In this document: piece after piece, positions 56,910 through 64,000 of the stretch
How positions within the stretch are numbered: the first letter of the stretch is position 1
How the letters are laid out: each line of letters opens with the position of its first letter
Assembly: GCA_017460515.1 (NCBI GenBank)
Contig: JAFUAY010000012.1
Coordinates: 1 to 64,000, forward strand
DNA from: Prevotella sp.
Lineage (GTDB): Bacteria; Bacteroidota; Bacteroidia; Bacteroidales; Bacteroidaceae
Length of the DNA: 64,000 nt
Direction of reading: 5' to 3'
Translations under genes and position numbers: made by a program
The notes under the pieces: generated by a model
The model's database searches: none
What the model was told of the DNA's origin: nothing
Seen by the model: the letters and a program-made list of their open reading frames with translations, nothing else

Positions 56910-58712
56910 TTAATCAATCATCCTTATGCCACCCTTATCTGCAGAAGCAACGCTCTGTGCGTATGCTCTCAGTGCTTTGCTTACCACGCGGTTACGCTTC
57001 AAAGGTTGCTGCGGACGGGCAGCTAATTCTTCATCACTCAGTTTAACACTGATACTGCGACTTGGGATGTCAATAACAATAATATCACCATCCTTAATCT
57101 TACCGATATTGCCACCACTGGCAGCTTCGGGCGAGATATGGCCGATGCTAAGTCCACTGGTACCGCCTGAGAATCGACCATCAGTTATCAATGCGCATTC
57201 CTTACCTAAGTGCATACTCTTTATATAAGAGGTGGGATAGAGCATCTCTTGCATACCTGGTCCTCCCTTCGGTCCTTCGTGGGTAATCACGACACAATCT
57301 CCACTCTTCACCTTTCCACCAAGGATTCCCTCGCAGGCATCTTCTTGGGAATCGAAGACTACAGCCGGGCCTTCGAAATGCCAGAGGGATTCATCAACAC
57401 CAGCGGTCTTAACGACACAACCGTCCTGAGCAATATTTCCGAATAGAACGGCTAGTCCTCCATCCTTTGTATATGCATGATTTACATCACGTATACAGCC
57501 ATTCTCGCGATCGGTATCAAGTTCGCCCCACTCTTCCGACTGAGATCCCATCTTCGTAGAGAAGCGATTGCCTGGTGCGCTCTGATAAATACGATTTGCT
57601 TCTGTATCAACTGCACCATCCACAATACTATATTTCTTCATTGCATCACTCAACGTCATTCCATCCACACGTGGTGCAGTACCGTCAACCAGTCCGGCTT
57701 TGTTCAACTCATTCAGTATACCCAAGATACCACCAGCACGACCACATTCCTGAACACTATATTTTTGCGTATTTGGAGCAAGTTTACAAAGACAAGGTAC
57801 CTTACGGCTCAAAGCATCGATATCCTTCATCTGGAAATCAGCACCAGCCTCCTGAGCAACAGCCAGCAAATGCAGCACAGTATTGGTGCTTCCGCCCATT
57901 GCAATATCGAGCGCCATCGCATTCATGAATGCTTTACGAGTAGCTATATTACGCGGAAGAACACTCTCATCTCCATCCTGATAGTAGGCAAACGCATTCT
58001 TCACGATTTGACGGGCAGCAGCCTTAAACAGCTCAACACGGTTCGTATGAGTAGCAAGAATGGTACCATTGCCGGGAAGACTCAAGCCAATAGCTTCAGT
58101 CAGCGAGTTCATCGAGTTAGCAGTAAACATACCTGAGCACGAACCACATCCAGGACATGCACAACCTTCCAGTTCCTTTATTTCTTCATCAGTGACAGTT
58201 GGATCGGCGCCCTTCACCATTGCCGTAATAAGATCAGCATTCTCGCCACGCCAACGGCCTGCTTCCATAGGTCCACCAGAACAGAACACCGTGGGGATAT
58301 TAAGTCGCATAGAAGCCATCAGCATACCTGGCGTCACTTTATCACAGTTAGAAATACAGATCATGGCATCAGCCTTATGAGCATTGACCATGTATTCAAC
58401 AGAATCGGCAATAATATCTCGTGATGGTAGTGAATACAGCATACCATCGTGTCCCATTGCTATACCATCATCAATGGCAATCGTGTTAAACTCTGCCGCA
58501 TAGCATCCCATTTTCTCTATCTCTTCCCTCACAATCTGACCAATCTCATGAAGATGAGTATGTCCTGGCACGAACTGAGTAAAGGAATTTACAATAGCAA
58601 TAATAGGCTTGCCAAACTGTTCATGCTTCATACCGGTAGCCACCCATAATGCACGGGCTCCAGCCATTCGTCTGCCTTCTGTACAAACACTGCTTCTCAA
58701 CTGATGCTTCAT
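56910..58712 (-). CDS. ilvD: Dihydroxy-acid dehydratase
   Basis: 600 residues from ATG 58712 ([23 protein letters not shown]). It dehydrates dihydroxyisovalerate and its homologue. Iron-sulfur ligands appear in [15 protein letters not shown] and [20 protein letters not shown]; the family segment [19 protein letters not shown] and the C-terminal [16 protein letters not shown] are present. The start is placed so as to leave the preceding PBP stop 29 bp away. Confidence 0.96.
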   Translation of the reverse strand: MKHQLRSSVCTEGRRMAGARALWVATGMKHEQFGKPIIAIVNSFTQFVPGHTHLHEIGQIVREEIEKMGCYAAEFNTIAIDDGIAMGHDGMLYSLPSRDIIADSVEYMVNAHKADAMICISNCDKVTPGMLMASMRLNIPTVFCSGGPMEAGRWRGENADLITAMVKGADPTVTDEEIKELEGCACPGCGSCSGMFTANSMNSLTEAIGLSLPGNGTILATHTNRVELFKAAARQIVKNAFAYYQDGDESVLPRNIATRKAFMNAMALDIAMGGSTNTVLHLLAVAQEAGADFQMKDIDALSRKVPCLCKLAPNTQKYSVQECGRAGGILGILNELNKAGLVDGTAPRVDGMTLSDAMKKYSIVDGAVDTEANRIYQSAPGNRFSTKMGSQSEEWGELDTDRENGCIRDVNHAYTKDGGLAVLFGNIAQDGCVVKTAGVDESLWHFEGPAVVFDSQEDACEGILGGKVKSGDCVVITHEGPKGGPGMQEMLYPTSYIKSMHLGKECALITDGRFSGGTSGLSIGHISPEAASGGNIGKIKDGDIIVIDIPSRSISVKLSDEELAARPQQPLKRNRVVSKALRAYAQSVASADKGGIRMID

Positions 58713-58740
58713 CTTAATACTGTGTTTAATGTGGTTATTG

Positions 58741-61143
58741 TTATTCAAAAATCTTTTCTTGTTCCGGTGCAGACACTTCCTGTCCTACACCAAAATCGTC
58801 AGCCTCGTCATCTTCACTATTATCGTTGGCTGCACAAGGATCAAAACCTTTAGGGAAGTCAAAATGTTCGTCTTGTGAATAGTCCAAGCTCTCATCCCCA
58901 TAAATATTCTTCATATAATAGGCAAAGATTGGCAATGCCATCGTCGCACCCTGTCCCATCGACATAGAATTGAAATGGATGTCTCTGTCATCACCGCCTA
59001 CCCAGCATCCACTTACCAGTCGAGGCGTAACACCCATAAACCAGGCATCAGAGTTCTTGTTGGTCGTACCTGTCTTACCACCCATTTCGGCTTTTAGGTT
59101 ATAACGGAAGCGGAGGCGTCCACCAGTACCGCCATCAACAACAGCCTTCAACATGTATAGCATTTTATGGGCACTGTGTTCACTGATAACCTCATTCATT
59201 CGAGGTTCGAACTTTGCCACCTCATTGCCTTCGCTATCCACAATTCGCGTAACATAAAGCGGTGACATTCTAATACCATGATTGACAAAGGCCGTATAGG
59301 CGCTAACCATCTCAGAAACGGTAATGTCGCACGGACCCAAGCACAATGACATAGACGGATGAATCTCAGGATTACGAATACCGTATTCATGCAACAAGGT
59401 AACGAATGCTTCAGGATTAAGCCGTGACATCAAGTATGCCGATATCCAGTTGTTAGATTGCTGCAGTCCCCATTTCAGCGTTACCATCTCACCGTAACGC
59501 GACTTACTTCCGTTTCGGGGAGTCCATGGCTGTCCTGCTACGATATAGGTCTGTTGAACATTCGGTGCTTCATCACAAGGAGTCATGCCATCCTCCATTG
59601 CCAATGAATACAGGAACGGCTTAATAGTTGAACCTACTTGACGACGACCTTCAGTAGCCATATCGTAGGCAAAATGTTGGAAATCCAATCCGCCCACGTA
59701 CGCTTTCACATGACCATTCTGAGGGCACATACTAAAGAAACCCGTTCGGAGGAACGACTTCAGATATCGAATAGAGTCAAGTGGCGTCATCAGCGTGTCT
59801 ATTTCTCCGTGATAAGAGAAAACACGCATTTCTGTTTTCTTTTGGAATGCCTTCTCAATATCGCTATCACTATATCCTGCTGTTTTCATAGCACGATAAC
59901 GGTCACTCTGTTTCATCGCACGATTCAGGATCTGGTCAACTTGCTGTTTAGACAAATCGCTATACGGGAAGTTGGCTTTCACTTTTCTTCCTTCGTTAAA
60001 CGCAGGCTGGAGGAATTTTACCACATGATCATAGCAGGCCTGCTCAGCATAACGCTGCATCCGGGAGTCAATGGTAGTATACACCTTCAGTCCGTCAGTA
60101 TATAGATTATAGTTGGAACCATCCTTCTTCTTATTCTTCCGACACCAACCGTAGAGAGGATCCTGTTCCCATGCGATAGAATCCAAATAGTACTTCACAT
60201 AGCCCCATGATGGATAGTTCTCTAAAGCCGGCTTCTTGGCGAGCATGTATCTGCGCAGGAAATCACGGAAATAAGTAGCTGAGCCCTCCTTGTGATCATT
60301 GGCATGGAAATGCAGCACCAATGGCTCCTGCACACAACTGTCATATTGTTCTTGAGTCAGATAACCTTCTTTCAACATCTGTCCGAGTACCACATTTCTA
60401 CGTCCTTTGGAACGTTCAGGAAAGCGAACAGGATTGAAATAGCTGGGATTCTTACACATGCCTACCAAAGTAGCACACTCAGTAATAGTCAGATCCGAAG
60501 GTTCTTTAGAAAAATATGTATTGGCAGCCGTCTTAATACCTACTGCATTGTGAAGGAAGTCAAAATAGTTCAAGTAAAGAGTAATGATTTCCTCCTTCGT
60601 GTAATTTCGTTCCAGTTCAATGGCAATAATCCACTCTTTGATTTTCTGAAGAATACGTTCACGAGTAACTGAAGACTCATTTAATAGTATCCTATAGAAT
60701 GCCGCCATCTGCTGTTCTTCCCAGTCTGGTTGTGTCCATATCTGTTTAGCCAACTGCTGTGTAATAGTTGAACCACCACCAGCAGACTTATCCCTTAACA
60801 AACCGGTTTTTATAACTGCTCGCATGAAAGCATAGAAATCTATTCCAGAGTGCTTATAAAAGCGGGCATCCTCAGTAGCCACCAATGCCTGAACAAGTGT
60901 AGGTGGAAGTTTAGAATAGTCGACCATCACTCTATTCTCTTTGCTTAGGCTCCAAGTGCCAATCATTTTGCCATCACTAGAATAGACTTGAGTAGCAAAG
61001 CGATTGATAGGGTTCTGCAAATCTTCAATATTAGGCACATATCCCAAATCTCCATTTTTCACAGAACGGTAGCCAAGCATAACGCATATAACGCCAAGCA
61101 ACAGTATCGACCACAGGGCATAGACAATTATCTTCTTTGCCAT
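58741..61143 (-). CDS. mrcA: Class A penicillin-binding protein (PBP1A-like)
   Basis: 800 residues. One membrane anchor (about 5-25), a GT51 glycosyltransferase domain with catalytic Glu in [15 protein letters not shown] and the [12 protein letters not shown] motif, then a transpeptidase domain with nucleophile Ser in [15 protein letters not shown]-type motif ([11 protein letters not shown]), and KTG in [14 protein letters not shown]. The C-terminus is acidic. It polymerises and crosslinks peptidoglycan. ilvD follows after 28 bp in the same orientation, so they may share a transcript. Confidence 0.95.
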   Translation of the reverse strand: MAKKIIVYALWSILLLGVICVMLGYRSVKNGDLGYVPNIEDLQNPINRFATQVYSSDGKMIGTWSLSKENRVMVDYSKLPPTLVQALVATEDARFYKHSGIDFYAFMRAVIKTGLLRDKSAGGGSTITQQLAKQIWTQPDWEEQQMAAFYRILLNESSVTRERILQKIKEWIIAIELERNYTKEEIITLYLNYFDFLHNAVGIKTAANTYFSKEPSDLTITECATLVGMCKNPSYFNPVRFPERSKGRRNVVLGQMLKEGYLTQEQYDSCVQEPLVLHFHANDHKEGSATYFRDFLRRYMLAKKPALENYPSWGYVKYYLDSIAWEQDPLYGWCRKNKKKDGSNYNLYTDGLKVYTTIDSRMQRYAEQACYDHVVKFLQPAFNEGRKVKANFPYSDLSKQQVDQILNRAMKQSDRYRAMKTAGYSDSDIEKAFQKKTEMRVFSYHGEIDTLMTPLDSIRYLKSFLRTGFFSMCPQNGHVKAYVGGLDFQHFAYDMATEGRRQVGSTIKPFLYSLAMEDGMTPCDEAPNVQQTYIVAGQPWTPRNGSKSRYGEMVTLKWGLQQSNNWISAYLMSRLNPEAFVTLLHEYGIRNPEIHPSMSLCLGPCDITVSEMVSAYTAFVNHGIRMSPLYVTRIVDSEGNEVAKFEPRMNEVISEHSAHKMLYMLKAVVDGGTGGRLRFRYNLKAEMGGKTGTTNKNSDAWFMGVTPRLVSGCWVGGDDRDIHFNSMSMGQGATMALPIFAYYMKNIYGDESLDYSQDEHFDFPKGFDPCAANDNSEDDEADDFGVGQEVSAPEQEKIFE

Positions 61144-61187
61144 AATATTTTGTTCTTATTACTTTCCGATTACAACTTTTTAAAATG

Positions 61188-61195
61188 CAAAGGTA
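61188..61195 (-). promoter_or_regulatory. -7 element of the PBP1A-like gene
   Basis: TACCTTTG on the minus strand, 45 bp before the ATG at 61143; no clear -33 was found. Confidence 0.55.
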
Positions 61196-61290
61196 GTCAA
61201 TTCGTTAAATATTTCCCACCATTTAAGAATTAAATTTCTCTAAGAACGTAAAAAAATCCGTATTAGTGACTCTGTATCAACTATTTTTTG

Positions 61291-61298
61291 TACTTTTG
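61291..61298 (+). promoter_or_regulatory. -7 element of pyrB
   Basis: TACTTTTG followed by TAGC lies 30 bp before the pyrB ATG at 61328. Confidence 0.5.
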
Positions 61299-61327
61299 TA
61301 GCGAGCAAAAAACTGTTATTCCCCTCT

Positions 61328-62275
61328 ATGGACAAAAATGATTTTGTAACTATCGCCAATCTCACTCGCGAAAAGATTCTCTATATGATAGAGATGACGC
61401 AAGAGTTTGAGAAGCATCCCAACCGTGAACTTTTGAAAGGTAAGGTAGTCGCTACCCTTTTTTTTGAGCCATCTACCCGTACACGTCTCTCGTTTGAAAC
61501 AGCTGCCAATCGTCTGGGAGCCCGCGTCATAGGATTTGCAGATCCCAAAGTGACCAGCGGAACGAAGGGCGAAACGCTGAAAGACACTATTCTCATGGTA
61601 TCGAACTATGCAGATGTTATCGTCATGCGACACTATATAGAAGGTGCAGCCCAATATGCTTCCGAGATAAGTCCCGTGCCCATTGTCAATGCGGGTGATG
61701 GAGCCCATCAACACCCTTCCCAATGTATGCTTGACTTATACAGCATCTATAAGACCCAAGGCACGCTGGAGAACTTGAACATCTACCTGGTGGGCGACCT
61801 CAAATACGGACGTACCGTTCATTCGCTGATTATGGCGATGCGTCATTTCAGTCCTACCTTCCATTTTGTTGCTCCCAAAGAATTAGCAATGCCAAAAGAA
61901 TACAAGTTGTATTGCGAGGAAAATGGTATCAAGTATCAAGAGCATACAGCCTTCAACGAGAAAGTCATTGCCGATGCCGATATTCTGTATATGACTCGTG
62001 TTCAGAAAGAGCGATTCTCTGACCTGATGGAATATGAACGTGTAAAAAATGTATATGTGTTAAACAACGACTTGTTGCGTCTGGCAAAGCCTAACATGAA
62101 GATTCTGCACCCACTGCCACGTGTCAACGAGATTGCTTACGAGGTTGACGACAACCCACACGCTTATTATATACAGCAAGCCGGCAACGGACTATATGCT
62201 CGTGAAGCAATTTTCTGTGACGTATTGGGTATTCATCTGGACCAAGTAAAGAACGACAAAACCATCATATTATGA
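61328..62275 (+). CDS. pyrB: Aspartate carbamoyltransferase catalytic subunit
   Basis: 315 residues. The carbamoyl-phosphate motif [14 protein letters not shown], the loop residue region [33 protein letters not shown] and the C-terminal HPLPRVNEI are all present. First committed step of pyrimidine synthesis. Its stop overlaps the pyrI start by 4 bp (ATGA). Confidence 0.97.
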   Translation: MDKNDFVTIANLTREKILYMIEMTQEFEKHPNRELLKGKVVATLFFEPSTRTRLSFETAANRLGARVIGFADPKVTSGTKGETLKDTILMVSNYADVIVMRHYIEGAAQYASEISPVPIVNAGDGAHQHPSQCMLDLYSIYKTQGTLENLNIYLVGDLKYGRTVHSLIMAMRHFSPTFHFVAPKELAMPKEYKLYCEENGIKYQEHTAFNEKVIADADILYMTRVQKERFSDLMEYERVKNVYVLNNDLLRLAKPNMKILHPLPRVNEIAYEVDDNPHAYYIQQAGNGLYAREAIFCDVLGIHLDQVKNDKTIIL

Positions 62276-62718
62276 ATAAGAAAGAACGACTGGTAGCCGC
62301 TATTGAGCAAGGCACCGTTATCGACCATATTCCTGCAGAAAAGACATATCAGGTTGCATGTCTGTTAGGCTTGTTTGACTTGAAGACACCTGTAACCATT
62401 GGTATCAATTATCCTTCACAAAAAGTGGGTAATAAAGGTATTATCAAGGTAAGCGACAAGTTCTTCACAGACGACGAGATTTCCCGTCTCTCAGTTGTTG
62501 CACCCAAAGTTATTCTGAATATCATCCGCGACTATGAGGTAGTGGAAAAGAAAACGGTTGAGACTCCCAGTGTAATCAAAGGTATCGTACGATGCAACAA
62601 TCCAAAATGTATTACCAATAATGAACCAATGCCTACTCATTTCCATGTGGAAGGCAACATCCTGACTTGCCATTACTGTGAAAAAGAACAGGACATCAGC
62701 AAGGTTGAACTTGTATAG
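62272..62718 (+). CDS. pyrI: Aspartate carbamoyltransferase regulatory subunit
   Basis: 148 residues. N-terminal allosteric domain ([24 protein letters not shown]) that binds CTP and ATP, and a C-terminal zinc domain with four Cys in [13 protein letters not shown] and LTCHYCEK. It joins PyrB trimers into the regulated holoenzyme. A terminator follows. Confidence 0.97.
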   Translation: MNKKERLVAAIEQGTVIDHIPAEKTYQVACLLGLFDLKTPVTIGINYPSQKVGNKGIIKVSDKFFTDDEISRLSVVAPKVILNIIRDYEVVEKKTVETPSVIKGIVRCNNPKCITNNEPMPTHFHVEGNILTCHYCEKEQDISKVELV

Positions 62719-62745
62719 CCCTGTTCAGATTTCATTATACCTAAA

Positions 62746-62783
62746 CGGCTGTATCATCTCAGAATGACACAGCCGCTTTTTTT
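62746..62783 (+). terminator. Terminator of pyrBI
   Basis: CGGCTGTATCAT and ATGACACAGCCG form a 12-bp stem with one mismatch around CTCAGA, followed by CTTTTTTTATTT. The far end reaches the stop of the converging carB gene. Confidence 0.8.
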
Positions 62784-64000
62784 ATTTATATTCGCTCCAG
62801 GCTTTAATACCGATTTTTTCTATAGGTACGGTGCAAAAAGCTTGAATGAATGCAGACGCCAAACGAGAATTGGTAATCAGAGGAATATTCAAGTCAATCG
62901 CAGCTCTACGAATCTTATAGCCATTGGTCAACTCATGAGTGGTAAGGTCTTTGGGGATGTTGACGACCATATCTATCTTGTGTTCATGCAGCAACTGTAG
63001 CGCCTGTGGCTGACTATCTGATTCACTGGGCCAGTGAACGAGTGTATTCTCAATACCATTCTCAGTGAGATAACGAGATGTTCCGCCAGTCGCATACAGT
63101 TCGTAGCCATGATTAACCAACATTCGTGCCGCATCCAGCATTTCTGCTTTCTGCTTGGCGCTACCCGTTGATAGCAGTACCGTTTTCTTGGGAATACGAT
63201 GACCTACAGAGAGCATAGATTTCAGAAGGGCTGTATTCGTATTGTCACCTATACATCCTACCTCACCCGTTGACGCCATGTCAACGCCAAGAACTGGATC
63301 TGCTTTCTGCAAACGGTTGAAGGAGAACTGACTGGCTTTGATTCCCACATAATCCAGGTCGAAAAGATTCTTGGAAGGTTTCTCTACAGGCAAGCCAAGC
63401 ATCACCTTCGTTGCCAATTCAATCAGATTGAGTTTAAGAACCTTGGAAACAAACGGGAATGAACGCGAAGCACGAAGATTACACTCAATGACCAGGATAT
63501 CATTATCACGAGCCATAAACTGGATGTTGAATGGTCCATTGATATGTAAAGCTTTTGCTATCTGACGGGTAATTCGCTTGATGCGTCGAACTGTCTCAAC
63601 ATATAGTTTCTGCGGTGGGAACTGAATAGTAGCATCACCTGAGTGAACACCAGCAAACTCGATATGCTCCGAGATAGCGTATGCAAGGATTTCTCCCCCA
63701 CGAGCCACGGCATCCATCTCAATTTCTTTGGCATGTTCGATGAATTTCGAAACGACGACTGGATGATCTTCTGAGACATTGGCTGCCAGTTTCAAGAAGC
63801 GTTCCAGCTCATCGCGGTTCGAACAAACATTCATAGCAGCACCACTTAGCACATAACTGGGGCGGACGAGAACAGGAAATCCTACTCTTTCCACAAAGCG
63901 ATCGATATCTTCCATCGAGGTCAGAGCAGACCACTCAGGCTGGTTGACCCCCAGATTATTCAGCATCTCAGAGAACTTCGCACGATCCTCTGCACCATCG
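62782..64000 (-). CDS. carB: Carbamoyl-phosphate synthase large subunit, C-terminal part (runs off window)
   Basis: The last 405 or so residues of the large subunit; the frame is open through base 64000 (DGAEDRAKFSEMLNNLG). Visible: the second ATP-grasp domain (FPVLVRPSYVLSGAAM, PVVVSKFIEHAKEIEMDAVA, FNIQFMARDNDILVIECNLRASRSFPFVSK), the FNRLQKADPVLGVDMASTGEVG region, and the C-terminal MGS-like allosteric domain (YELYATGGTSRYLTENGI). It makes carbamoyl phosphate for pyrB next door and for arginine. Family-typical, only truncated by the window edge. Confidence 0.96.
   Translation of the reverse strand, partial: DGAEDRAKFSEMLNNLGVNQPEWSALTSMEDIDRFVERVGFPVLVRPSYVLSGAAMNVCSNRDELERFLKLAANVSEDHPVVVSKFIEHAKEIEMDAVARGGEILAYAISEHIEFAGVHSGDATIQFPPQKLYVETVRRIKRITRQIAKALHINGPFNIQFMARDNDILVIECNLRASRSFPFVSKVLKLNLIELATKVMLGLPVEKPSKNLFDLDYVGIKASQFSFNRLQKADPVLGVDMASTGEVGCIGDNTNTALLKSMLSVGHRIPKKTVLLSTGSAKQKAEMLDAARMLVNHGYELYATGGTSRYLTENGIENTLVHWPSESDSQPQALQLLHEHKIDMVVNIPKDLTTHELTNGYKIRRAAIDLNIPLITNSRLASAFIQAFCTVPIEKIGIKAWSEYK

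Noticed and set aside
57477-58136. 219-codon frame on the plus strand
   Set aside because: It is the complement of ilvD; composition is Ile/Thr/His-rich as expected of a shadow frame.

Overview
The window is a piece of a chromosome from the phylum Bacteroidota, most likely a Prevotellaceae member (Prevotella or a relative). This rests on three things: the repeated promoter form TTG-N19/20-TAnnTTTG; family-typical genes (RprX/RprY, a Porin_10-like porin, a FadL-like protein, a DUF4468 protein, a short RpoD of about 287 residues, an OadG with a lamin-tail domain); and gene content fitting an anaerobic sugar fermenter (pyruvate:ferredoxin oxidoreductase, Na+-pumping decarboxylase subunits, ketodeoxygluconate catabolism). 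Most of the window is core genome. No phage, transposase, CRISPR array or tRNA gene was seen.

Layout. 1-3.1 kb (minus): start of pyruvate:ferredoxin oxidoreductase, a FadL-like outer membrane protein and a Tyr/Trp-rich secreted protein. 3.1-10.3 kb: prmA (plus), then a minus-strand run kdgK-eda-sensor kinase-response regulator-small membrane protein with overlapping reading frames, which ties ketodeoxygluconate use to an unusual two-component system. 10.3-12.1 kb: a YihY-family membrane protein and the RNase P RNA. 12.3-16.9 kb (plus): HtrA protease, then an rpoD-led operon with a secreted protein, an HPr-kinase-like P-loop protein, an S24/S26-like peptidase and a PqqD-like protein. 16.9-17.8 kb: ispE. 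17.85-21.9 kb: a GC-richer patch with a broken type I methylase gene, a 22-bp tandem repeat array, and a BlaI/BlaR1-like regulator pair with a lipoprotein that resembles the sensor's C-terminal domain.

22-36 kb: an RNA 2'-O-methyltransferase, an MltF-like lytic transglycosylase, hisG-hisD-hisC, a polyphosphate-polymerase (VTC)/DUF4956/DUF2490/carbohydrate-binding operon, then minus-strand genes for an MBL-fold hydrolase, queC, a WecB-like protein that lacks catalytic residues, a second 22-bp repeat array, a B3/B4 protein and ligA. 36-47 kb (plus): DUF4468 protein, small membrane protein, porin, valS, an AspT/YidE-like transporter and three subunits of a sodium-pumping decarboxylase, followed by a third 22-bp repeat. 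47-64 kb: RprY/RprX, nadE, a DUF3828-like lipoprotein, the rplM-rpsI-rpsB-tsf ribosomal operon with a long leader, ilvN-ilvB-ilvD behind a class A penicillin-binding protein, pyrB-pyrI, and the 3' part of carB.

The least ordinary elements are (a) three intergenic arrays sharing an exact 22-bp period and a CTTA(G/C)-centred core, (b) the kinase/peptidase/PqqD module fused to the rpoD operon, (c) the two-module sensor kinase coupled to ketodeoxygluconate genes, (d) the BlaR1-like sensor with its domain-sharing lipoprotein and paired candidate operators, and (e) the WecB-like probable pseudoenzyme.
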